Assembly (NCBI GenBank): GCA_038231615.1
Contig: JBBRLA010000357.1
Span: 1-8,623, forward strand
Direction of reading: 5' to 3'
Length of the DNA: 8,623 nucleotides
Origin: JBBRLA01 sp038231615
Lineage (GTDB): Bacteria; Myxococcota_A; Polyangia; Palsa-1104; JAEUJZ01
Shown: positions 1 through 8,087 of the stretch, in pieces
Layout of the letters: each line of letters begins with the position of its first letter
Numbering within the stretch: the first letter of the stretch is position 1
The notes under the pieces: generated by a model
The model's database searches: none
Told to the model about the DNA's origin: nothing
The model's input: only the letters and a program-made list of their open reading frames with translations
Translations under genes and position numbers: made by a program

Positions 1-2
1 GC

Positions 3-2222
3 CCGGGGCCCTCGGGCCTGGTGGGCGTGGGCGTGGTGGCGGCGGCGGCGATCATCGCCACCCAAGCGGTCATTACCCTGGCCGGGGGCGACGGCGCCCT
101 TTCGGACGTGTTCTTCCAGGGGGACTGGATCTTCTCGCCGGGGGACGCCGGGGCGAGCACGGTGGTCGGCGGGCAGGAGATGCACATCGCCGCCGGGCTG
201 GTCCTGGACCGCCTGTCGGCGGTGCTGGTGATGGTCATCACCTGGATCGGCCTTTTGATCCACGTCTACTCGACGGGCTACATGAAGGGGGACCCGGGGT
301 ATTCGCGCTTCTTCGGCTACCTGAACCTGTTCATCGGGGCCATGCTGATCCTGGTGCTGGGCGACTCTCTGCCCGTGACCTTTGTCGGCTGGGAGGGCGT
401 GGGGCTGTGCAGCTACCTCCTCATCGGCTTCTGGTACACCGACGACAAGAACGCCACCGCCGGGCGCAAGGCGTTCATCGTCAACCGCATCGGGGACTTT
501 GGTTTTCTTTTGGGCATGTGCCTGCTCTTCGCGCTGATCGGCACGCTGAAATACAGCGAGCTGGGTGCGCACATCGGGGCGCTGCGGCAGCCTTTCTGGA
601 TGGGCTGGCCGGCGGCGTACTTCATCGCAGTGCTGCTCTTCGTCGGCTGCACCGGGAAAAGCGCGCAGATCCCGCTTTACGTCTGGCTGCCCGACGCCAT
701 GGCCGGCCCGACCCCGGTGTCGGCGCTGATCCACGCGGCGACCATGGTCACCGCCGGGGTCTACGTGGTGGCCCGGACCCACGTGCTCTTCGACATCTCC
801 CCGTCGAGCGCCCGCATGTTGGTGGCGGCCATCGGCGCGGCCACCGCCCTTTTCGCGGCGACCATCGGCATCGTCCAAAAAGACATGAAGAAGGTGCTGG
901 CCTATTCGACGATCAGCCAGCTTGGCTTCATGTTCGTCGGGGTGGGCACCGGGGCGTATGTCGCCGGCATCTTCCACCTGATGACCCACGCCTTCTTCAA
1001 AGCCGGGCTCTTTTTAGGCGCCGGATCGGTGATGCACGCCATGGGCGGCGAGGGCGACATCACCAAGATGGGCGGTTTGGGGAAGAAGCTGCCCATCACC
1101 CGGGCCACCTTCCTCATCTACTGCCTGGCCATAGCGGGAATCTTCCCCTTCGCCGGCTTCTTCAGCAAGGACGCCATCCTTTCCGGGGCCTGGGCCGCGC
1201 ACTTCGACATCCCGACCAACGCCCCGGCGTCGCTGCAACACCTGGTGCACGACACCTATCCCAAGGCCCTGTGGACAGTGCTGGTGCTGGCGGCGCTGTG
1301 CACGGCGTTTTACATGTGGCGGCTCTACTTCGTGGTGTTCTCGGGCAAGTTCCGCGGCACCGCGGAGCAGGAGGCCCACCTGCACGAGTCGCCGCCGGAG
1401 ATGACGGTGCCGCTTTTGGCGTTGGCGGTGGGCTCGGTGGTGGCGGGCTGGCTGGGCATCCCGGCGGTGCTGTCCGCGGGCAAGGGGATCGACATGGACC
1501 TCTTCGCCAGCTGGCTGGGACCGCCGCTCCTGCCGCGGTCTCCCGAGGGGATGAGCCACGGCATCGAGGTCAGCCTGATGGGCCTGGCGCTGTGCGTGTC
1601 GGTGGGCGGCATCGCCCTGGCGTATGTTTTGTACAACACCGGGTTCTCGCAGACGGTGAAGACGCTGGCGGCGCGGCTGCGGCCGCTGCACCGGCTGGTC
1701 TTCCACAAATACTACGTCGACGAGATCTATGACTTCCTGATCGTCCGGCCGCTGCGCTTCCTTTCCTGGCTCTTGTGGTACGTGGTGGACGCGTTCCTCA
1801 TCGACAAGGTGCTGGTGCAGGGGTGGGCGTTTTTGACCATGGCGCTGGGCAAGTCGGTGCGCTATGTGCAAAACGGCGACGTGCAGCGGTACCTGATCGC
1901 GGTGCTGGTGGGGACGGCCGGGATCTTGTACCTGACCACGACGCTGGTGCCGCGCCACGCGGTGGACGTGAAGCTGACACAGGACGGCCGCAAGGTGACC
2001 GTGGAGACCGGCCGCGGCCACCCGGCGCATGATCTGGTTTATCAGGTGGACTGGGGCGACGGAAAGAAAGACGAGCCGACCCGCTTCACCACGCTTATCC
2101 ACGAGTATGCCGACAAGGGCAGCTACAAGATCGTGGTCGAGGCGCAGGACCCGCGCTGGGGCACCTCCAGCCGTTCGGACGAACTCTTCGGTCCTGGCCC
2201 CAAACGGGTCCAGGTGGAGTAG
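3..2222 (+). CDS. nuoL: NADH-quinone oxidoreductase subunit L (NuoL), 5' end outside the window, with C-terminal PKD-like extension
   Basis: NuoL is the distal antiporter-like proton-pumping subunit of respiratory complex I in the inner membrane. The frame is open from base 3, so the gene starts upstream; the GTG at 21 is internal, and alignment from memory with E. coli NuoL suggests some 10-20 residues are missing. Numbering from that GTG, visible hallmarks are WEGVGLCSYLLIGF with Glu125 (E. coli E144), GKSAQIPL with Lys213 (K229), the run PTPVSALIHAATMVTAGVY with His238, HLMTHAFFKA with Lys327 (K342), and GFFSKD with Lys383 (K399). The KYYVDEIYDFLIVRPL region (about 563-578) leads into the long lateral helix, and the last membrane helix is about 622-643. 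A normal NuoL would end here, but about 90 hydrophilic residues follow (separate entry). The stop TAG is 9 bases before nuoM, consistent with one operon. Identity is very secure; only the true start is unknown. Confidence 0.97.
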   Translation, partial: PGPSGLVGVGVVAAAAIIATQAVITLAGGDGALSDVFFQGDWIFSPGDAGASTVVGGQEMHIAAGLVLDRLSAVLVMVITWIGLLIHVYSTGYMKGDPGYSRFFGYLNLFIGAMLILVLGDSLPVTFVGWEGVGLCSYLLIGFWYTDDKNATAGRKAFIVNRIGDFGFLLGMCLLFALIGTLKYSELGAHIGALRQPFWMGWPAAYFIAVLLFVGCTGKSAQIPLYVWLPDAMAGPTPVSALIHAATMVTAGVYVVARTHVLFDISPSSARMLVAAIGAATALFAATIGIVQKDMKKVLAYSTISQLGFMFVGVGTGAYVAGIFHLMTHAFFKAGLFLGAGSVMHAMGGEGDITKMGGLGKKLPITRATFLIYCLAIAGIFPFAGFFSKDAILSGAWAAHFDIPTNAPASLQHLVHDTYPKALWTVLVLAALCTAFYMWRLYFVVFSGKFRGTAEQEAHLHESPPEMTVPLLALAVGSVVAGWLGIPAVLSAGKGIDMDLFASWLGPPLLPRSPEGMSHGIEVSLMGLALCVSVGGIALAYVLYNTGFSQTVKTLAARLRPLHRLVFHKYYVDEIYDFLIVRPLRFLSWLLWYVVDAFLIDKVLVQGWAFLTMALGKSVRYVQNGDVQRYLIAVLVGTAGILYLTTTLVPRHAVDVKLTQDGRKVTVETGRGHPAHDLVYQVDWGDGKKDEPTRFTTLIHEYADKGSYKIVVEAQDPRWGTSSRSDELFGPGPKRVQVE
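1962..2219 (+). other. PKD-like beta-sandwich domain appended to NuoL
   Basis: This segment encodes the last 86 residues of NuoL, beyond its final transmembrane helix. It contains YQVDWGDGKKDEP (about 674-686) and, some 10 residues later, IHEYADKGSYKIVVEAQDP (about 693-711). The spacing and pattern match the PKD fold signature: a W/F-G-D-G turn followed by H-x-Y-x-x-x-G-x-Y-x-V-x-V-x-A. Before it lies a beta-rich lead-in (DVKLTQDGRKVTVETG). E. coli NuoL (613 residues) ends right after its last helix, so this is an addition. In E. coli complex I the NuoL C-terminus faces the periplasm, which suits a PKD domain, a fold usually found outside the cytoplasm. That it is folded and periplasmic is inference; a binding partner or role cannot be told from the sequence. 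Confidence 0.72.
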
Positions 2223-2231
2223 CGAAGGTCC

Positions 2232-3913
<1,682 letters not shown>

Positions 3914-3917
<4 letters not shown>

Positions 3918-5494
3918 GCTTCGACCCGAACGATCTGATCCGCACCGCTCCGGTGCTTCTGCTGAGTCTGGCGGGCATCCTGGTGCTGCTGCTGGACGCC
4001 TTCTCGCGGGTGCGCCTGGTGGGGCGCGAGCACCACAAGAAGATGCCGGCGGAGACCTCGGAGGCCTATGCCATGCCGGTGGCCGGCTCGCGGCAGTACC
4101 TGATGCCGGTGACGGTATTCAGCCTGCTGTGCACGCTGGTGTCGCTCTTCTGGCTGTGGGGGGACGCTGGGAGCCCGTCGTACCTGTACCATCACATGCT
4201 GGTGCTGGACCGCTTCGGGCTCTTCGTCAGCGGGGTGTGCGTGGTGGGGGCGGCGCTGGGGGTGATGACGGCGCCGTCGTACCTGCGCGAGCACAAGATG
4301 GAGTTTGGCGAATACTACGCGCTGGTGCTCTTTTCGGTGGCCGGGATGGTCATCCTGGTGATGGCGGCGGACCTGGTGACGGTGTTTTTGGGGGTCGAAA
4401 CGATGTCGCTGGGGGTATACGTGCTGACCGGGTCGTGGCGGCGCAACCCGAAGTCGTCCGAGGCGGCGATGAAGTACTTCCTGGTGGGGGCCTTCGTGTC
4501 GGCGCTGTTGCTGTATGGGATCGCGCTGGTCTATGGGACCACGGGGTCTTCGGGGACGGCGGGGACCACGGAGCTGGCGGTGATCCACAACCGGATGGGG
4601 AGCCTGCTGAGCAAGCCGCTCTTTTACCTGGGGATGTTCCTTTTGCTGGCCGGCTTCGCGTTCAAGGTCTCGGCGGTGCCCTTCCACATGTGGGCGCCGG
4701 ATGCCTATGAGGGGGCGCCGACGCCGGTCACGGGCTTCATGATGTCGGCGGTGAAGACGGCGGCGTTCGGGGGGCTGATCCGGCTGTGCATGGTGGCGCT
4801 GAAGAACCCGGACATTTCAACCGGGCCCATGGGCTGGGTGCAGGTGTTGTGGGTGCTATCGGCGCTGACCATGACGCTGGGGAACCTGGGGGCACTGCGG
4901 CAAGAGAACATCAAGCGGATGCTGGCGTACTCGTCGATCTCGCATGCGGGGTATCTGCTGCTGGGGGTCGTGGCGCTGGGGGTGGTCGGGGACGAGGCGC
5001 GGGGGCCGCTGCTCTACTATCTGCTGGCGTACACGTTTACCACGGTGGGGGCGATGGGAGTGGTTGCCTGGGTCAGCGCGGGGGATGCCACGACGGAGCG
5101 GCTGAAGCTGGACGACTGGGCGGGGCTGGGGGTGCGCAAGCCGGCGGCGGCGCTGGCCATGACGTTGTTCATGCTCTCGCTGGGCGGGTTCCCGCCGACG
5201 GCGGGGTTTTTTGGCAAGTTCTATGTCTTCCGGGCGGCGCTGATGAACCCGCAGTTGCTGACTCTGGTGCTGATCGCGATCGCGAACAGCCTGGTCAGCG
5301 TCTACTACTACCTGCGGATCATCACGGCGATGTACTTCCGCGACCCGGCCCCCGGGGCCTCGTATGCGGCGCCTGGCTTGGGGCAGGGGGCGCTGGCTTC
5401 TTCGGTGCTGATCGCGGCGGTGCTGGTGCTGCTGGTGGGCATCATTCCGGTGTGGGTGTCCACGGCAGCGGCGGCGGCTACGCTGGGGGGGTAA
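3914..5494 (+). CDS. nuoN: NADH-quinone oxidoreductase subunit N (NuoN)
   Basis: NuoN is the antiporter-like proton-pumping subunit nearest the complex I quinone arm, and nuoN is usually the last gene of nuo operons. The 526-residue product shows Glu162 in FLGVETMSLGVYVL (E. coli E133), Lys187 (K158), Lys251 in FKVSAVPFHMWAPDAYEGAP (K217), Lys281 (K247), QENIKRMLAYSSISHAGY (330-347), and Lys435 in GFFGKFYVF (K395). The lysine at that last position, where NuoM has glutamate, is the NuoN-type pattern. It is about 40 residues longer than the E. coli protein, in part because of a charged loop of about 30 residues (31-61) between the first two helices. It is translationally coupled to nuoM by an ATGA overlap. 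A 118-base inverted repeat starts one base after the TAA stop. Confidence 0.98.
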
Positions 5495-5495
5495 C

Positions 5496-5613
5496 AGAAG
5501 CACCTGGCCGGGCAGATTTTGGCGTACCTCCTCGCTTCTTCGGTCACGTACAGTAGTACGCTCCCTCAGTCGCTGCGGGGGTGCGCCAAAATCTGCTCCG
5601 GCCATGTGCTTCT
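5496..5613. repeat. 118-base inverted repeat (long hairpin) directly after nuoN
   Basis: The left arm is 5496-5528 and the right arm 5580-5613. Reverse-complementing the right arm matches the left at 31 of 33 positions with one single-base bulge; the common cores are AGAAGCAC, TGGCCGG and GCAGATTTTGGCG. The 51-base interior is itself partly self-complementary, with a perfect CGTAC-AGTA-GTACG stem-loop at its centre (about 5537-5550). As RNA it would form one long hairpin one base after the nuoN stop, which could stop transcription or protect the nuo mRNA 3' end. No T-tract follows, so it is not a typical intrinsic terminator. A REP/MITE-like mobile palindrome is the other reading. The symmetry is certain; the function is inferred. 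Confidence 0.85.
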
Positions 5614-5713
5614 TCCTGAGATGGCTCTTCTTCAACGTGACTCTGTATAGGCTGACGGGCTGACGCTGGGGCTGACGGTCGTGGCGGGTCAGGAGAACGG
5701 CGCCGGTTGACGG

Positions 5714-5819
5714 GCGGCAGGGGGAAGGTGCCGACCTGGCTGGAGGCAGGTCAACGTACGCCGACTGGTAGTGGGCGAACTTCTGCGGCAGGGGGAAGGT
5801 GCCGGCCTGGCTGGCGGCA
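5714..5819 (+). repeat. Two-copy 35-base direct repeat, period 71
   Basis: Copies lie at 5714-5748 and 5785-5819 and match at 33 of 35 bases, sharing GCGGCAGGGGGAAGGTGCC followed by CCTGGCTGG. The two differences are A/G and A/C changes. The first copy also has a small GACCTG/CAGGTC stem (5733-5752). The two copies may be remnants of a tandem 71-base duplication or paired protein-binding sites; nothing in the sequence decides between these. Confidence 0.7.
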
Positions 5820-5892
5820 AGGGGGACTGCCCGCACGGATGCCGCCCGTCGGGTCAGAGGGCTTGAATGGCCGCAGGTTTCGGGCCGACCTG

Positions 5893-5921
5893 GATGAGGA
5901 AAAATCCAGATTACCTATATT
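5893..5921 (+). promoter_or_regulatory. Possible promoter -10 region for the response regulator gene
   Basis: The only AT-rich patch in the gap contains TATATT (5916-5921), a fair sigma-70 -10 box, about 64 bases before the GTG start. The hexamer 17 bases upstream (GATGAG, 5893-5898) is a poor -35 match, so this is a weak call based on composition and position. The dyad GCCGATCTCGGC at 5937-5948 would lie just downstream of the start point and could be an operator. Confidence 0.25.
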
Positions 5922-5984
5922 TTCTCTCCCCTCTGAGCCGATCTCGGCCCATACTCCATTTCAGAAAAGTTCCAGGTCCGCACT

Positions 5985-8072
5985 GTGCGCCCCCGAGTCC
6001 TCCTAGCTGATGACGAATCCTCTGTTCGGCTCGCGCTGCGCAAGATAATCGAAGAACAGGGCTGCGATGTCACGCCCGTATCCGACGGGGCGCAGGCGCT
6101 GGAGGCGCTGGCCAAGGGGGGCTACCAACTGGTCGTGACCGACCTGCGCATGCCACAGGCGGACGGGATGCAGGTGGTGCGCGCGGCCACCGAGCGCGAC
6201 CCCCCGGTGCCGGTGGTGGTGCTGACGGGCTACGGCACGGTGCAGCGGGCGGTGGAGGCGATGCGCCTGGGCGCGGCCAACTTCCTGACCAAGCCCTTCG
6301 AGATCCCCGACGTGGAGAACGTGATTCGCGAGGTGCTGTCGCTGGGGCCGCCAAAGGAAGGGCCGGGTCACGCGCCGCGCCGCCCCGACGAGCCACGGGC
6401 CCACGCCCTGGTCGGCACCTCGGCGCCGACGATGCGCATCCGGGCCCTGGTGGCGCAGATCGCCAACGCCGACGTCACGGTGCTGCTGACCGGGGAGAGC
6501 GGCACGGGCAAGGAGGTGGTGGCGCACCTGATCCACGACTCCTCGACGCGGCACCGGGGGCCGTTCATCCCGGTGAACTGCGCGGCCATCCCGGAGCCCC
6601 TGCTGGAGAGCGAACTTTTCGGCCACGCCCGCGGGTCGTTCACGGGGGCCACGCAGGCCCGCACCGGGCGCTTCGCGCAGGCCGCGGGAGGGGCGCTCTT
6701 TCTCGACGAGATCGCCGAGATGTCGCCGGGGCTGCAAGCCAAGGTGCTGCGGGTGCTGCAGGACAAGGAGGTGGTGCCGGTGGGCTCGAACCACAGCCAC
6801 CGGGTGGACGTGCGCATCATCGCGGCGACGAACCGCAACCTGGCCGAGATGGTGGACTCGGGGCGTTTCCGGGACGATCTATATTACCGGCTGAACGTCA
6901 TCCCGATCCACCTGCCGCCGCTGCGCGAACGGCCGGAGGACATTCCGGCGCTGTGCCAGCATTTTCTCAACCGATCGTGCACCCGCCGGGGCAAGGCGCA
7001 GGTAGAACTGTCCTCGGTGATCAGCGCCTCGGCCCTGCAGCGGTTGAAGGACTACACTTGGCCGGGGAACGTGCGCGAGCTGGACAACCTGATCGAGCGG
7101 GTGCTGATCCTGCGCAGCGAGGGGGAGGTGTTCGGCGCCGCTGACCTGCCGTTGCTGTCGACGGGAAGCATGGGCAGCCACGCCCTCGGGGCTGGCGGGG
7201 CTGGGGGGTTGGGGCGCGAACTGTACCTGGGAGAACGGCGGCCCTCGAACGTGCCGCGCTCGCGCGGGGTGGTGCAGACGGTGCAGACGCTGGCGGGGAT
7301 GCCGTCGCTGCCGCCGCTGCAATCGTCGGGCGTGGACCTGCAACAGGAGCTGAACCGCCACGAACAGGTCCGCATCCACGAGGCGCTCGAACTGTGCGGG
7401 GGCAACCGCGCCAGGGCGGCGGAGCTTCTGGGAATGAACCGCACCACCCTGGTCGAGAAGCTGAAAAGGATGCGGCGCCCGGCGGAAGAGCGGCAGGAAT
7501 CAAGGGCGGGAGGCAGCGCGGAAGCAAGGGCAGCCAGCGCGGAAGCTGGGGCAGCCAGTACGGAAGCTCGTGCTGCAACCAGCGCGGAAGCAGGGGCAGC
7601 CAGCGCGGAAGCAAGGGCAGCCAGCGCGGAAGCTGGGGCAGCTAGTACGGAAGCTCGTGCTGCAACCAGCGCAGAAGCTGGGGCAGCCAGCGCGGAAGCC
7701 GAGGCGACCAGCACGGAAGCCGGGGCAGTCAGCACGGAAGCCGGGGCAGCCAGTGCGGAAGCCGGGGCGACCAGCGCGGAAGCTTGTGCTGGAACCAGCG
7801 CGGAAGCCGGGGCAGCCCGTGCGGAAGCCGGGGCGACCAGCACGGAAGCTCGTGCTGGAACCAGCGCGGAAGCCGGGGCAGGCAGCACGGAAGCTCGTGC
7901 TGGAACCAGCGCGGAAGCCGGGGTAGGCAGCACGGACGCCGGTGCTGGAACCAGTGCGGAATCAGGTGCGGCGGCCAACACGGAGGTCGGGTCCGGCGCG
8001 GGACCCGGTGGGGCCCGGCGGGACGAAGTGCCGGATCGGGGCCTCGGATTCCCGAAGTCTCGGCTGGACTAG
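5985..8072 (+). CDS. NtrC-family sigma-54-dependent response regulator with long repetitive C-terminal tail
   Basis: This is a bacterial enhancer-binding protein: a phosphorylated receiver controls an AAA+ ATPase that remodels sigma-54 RNA polymerase. The receiver (1-120) has Asp9/Asp10, phospho-acceptor Asp53 in VTDLRMP, Thr81 and Lys103. The AAA+ domain (about 140-390) has Walker A GESGTGKE (170-177), the sigma-54 contact loop as GSFTGA (217-222; consensus GAFTGA), Walker B GGALFLDEI (235-243), the arginine-finger segment FRDDLYYRLN (295-304) and sensor II WPGNVREL (359-366). A Gly-rich linker (about 392-450) leads to a Fis-type HTH (about 459-496, GNRARAAELLGMNRTTLVEKL). The family normally ends here, but about 155 Ala/Glu/Gly/Ser repeat residues follow. 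The GTG start has AGG 8 bases upstream and an in-frame TGA at 5934 excludes a longer protein. No histidine kinase is in the window, so its signal and targets are unknown. Confidence 0.95.
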   Translation: MRPRVLLADDESSVRLALRKIIEEQGCDVTPVSDGAQALEALAKGGYQLVVTDLRMPQADGMQVVRAATERDPPVPVVVLTGYGTVQRAVEAMRLGAANFLTKPFEIPDVENVIREVLSLGPPKEGPGHAPRRPDEPRAHALVGTSAPTMRIRALVAQIANADVTVLLTGESGTGKEVVAHLIHDSSTRHRGPFIPVNCAAIPEPLLESELFGHARGSFTGATQARTGRFAQAAGGALFLDEIAEMSPGLQAKVLRVLQDKEVVPVGSNHSHRVDVRIIAATNRNLAEMVDSGRFRDDLYYRLNVIPIHLPPLRERPEDIPALCQHFLNRSCTRRGKAQVELSSVISASALQRLKDYTWPGNVRELDNLIERVLILRSEGEVFGAADLPLLSTGSMGSHALGAGGAGGLGRELYLGERRPSNVPRSRGVVQTVQTLAGMPSLPPLQSSGVDLQQELNRHEQVRIHEALELCGGNRARAAELLGMNRTTLVEKLKRMRRPAEERQESRAGGSAEARAASAEAGAASTEARAATSAEAGAASAEARAASAEAGAASTEARAATSAEAGAASAEAEATSTEAGAVSTEAGAASAEAGATSAEACAGTSAEAGAARAEAGATSTEARAGTSAEAGAGSTEARAGTSAEAGVGSTDAGAGTSAESGAAANTEVGSGAGPGGARRDEVPDRGLGFPKSRLD
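7515..7979 (+). repeat. 21/24-base coding minisatellite (heptad tail of the response regulator)
   Basis: About 21 degenerate units, most 21 bases (consensus GCGGAAGCCGGGGCAGCCAG plus C) and some 24 bases, encode residues 511-665 as AEAGAAS-like heptads with variants such as TEARAATS. Higher-order structure is visible: 7536-7622 and 7623-7709 form an 87-base duplication (29 residues, nearly identical), and 7839-7883, 7884-7928 and 7929-7973 form a 45-base period (15 residues). All unit lengths are multiples of three, so copy-number change would keep the frame. The peptide is rich in small residues with one Glu and one or two Ser/Thr per unit, and is probably disordered or weakly helical. It matches no domain I know. 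Confidence 0.9.
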
Positions 8073-8087
8073 GTGGCCGCTAGGATG
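8071..8087 (+). promoter_or_regulatory. Ribosome binding site of the DUF2254 gene
   Basis: AGGTGG at 8071-8076 overlaps the last two bases of the regulator's stop codon (TAG, 8070-8072) and lies 8 bases before ATG 8085. The position supports this start over the in-frame ATG at 8133 and suggests translation coupled to the regulator. Confidence 0.55.

Larger units (their letters stand above)
5495..5984. other. 490-base intergenic region between nuoN and the response regulator gene
   Basis: I see no convincing gene here. The contents, in order, are a long inverted repeat (5496-5613), three copies of GGCTGACG (5650, 5658 and 5670), a two-copy 35-base direct repeat (5714-5748 and 5785-5819), and an AT-richer stretch at about 5893-5928. 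Between that stretch and the GTG start is a small dyad GCCGATCTCGGC (5937-5948). The one + strand reading frame of note (5707-6006) encodes 99 residues with no recognisable pattern and runs into the regulator gene, so I do not call it. Confidence 0.7.

Noticed and set aside
407..1732. 441-codon open frame in another + frame inside nuoL
   Set aside because: Its Arg/Gly/His-rich translation and full overlap with conserved NuoL sequence mark it as a frame shadow.
5631..5651. TTCAAC and TATAGG as a promoter pair after the hairpin
   Set aside because: The spacing is only 9 bases, too short for a sigma-70 promoter.
4856..5836. 326-codon minus-strand open frame from nuoN into the intergenic gap
   Set aside because: It runs through the inverted repeat and has the same shadow-like composition; no ribosome site or family similarity is evident.
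5614..5984. Sigma-54 promoter (TGGCAC-N5-TTGC) before the regulator
   Set aside because: Several TGGC strings occur (for example in the direct repeats), but none has GC at the required distance.
5707..6006. 99-codon open frame in the gap before the regulator
   Set aside because: It crosses both direct-repeat copies, has no recognisable pattern and overlaps the regulator start; not supported as a gene.
7515..7979. CRISPR array
   Set aside because: The repeats are contiguous, degenerate, in frame with a gene and lack unique spacers; this is a coding minisatellite.
7052..7981. 309-codon minus-strand frame, and + frames at 7570-7926 and 7784-8083, giving repetitive proteins
   Set aside because: The 21-base repeat unit contains no stop in most frames, so long repetitive open frames arise automatically. 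They have no independent start signals or non-repeat domain.
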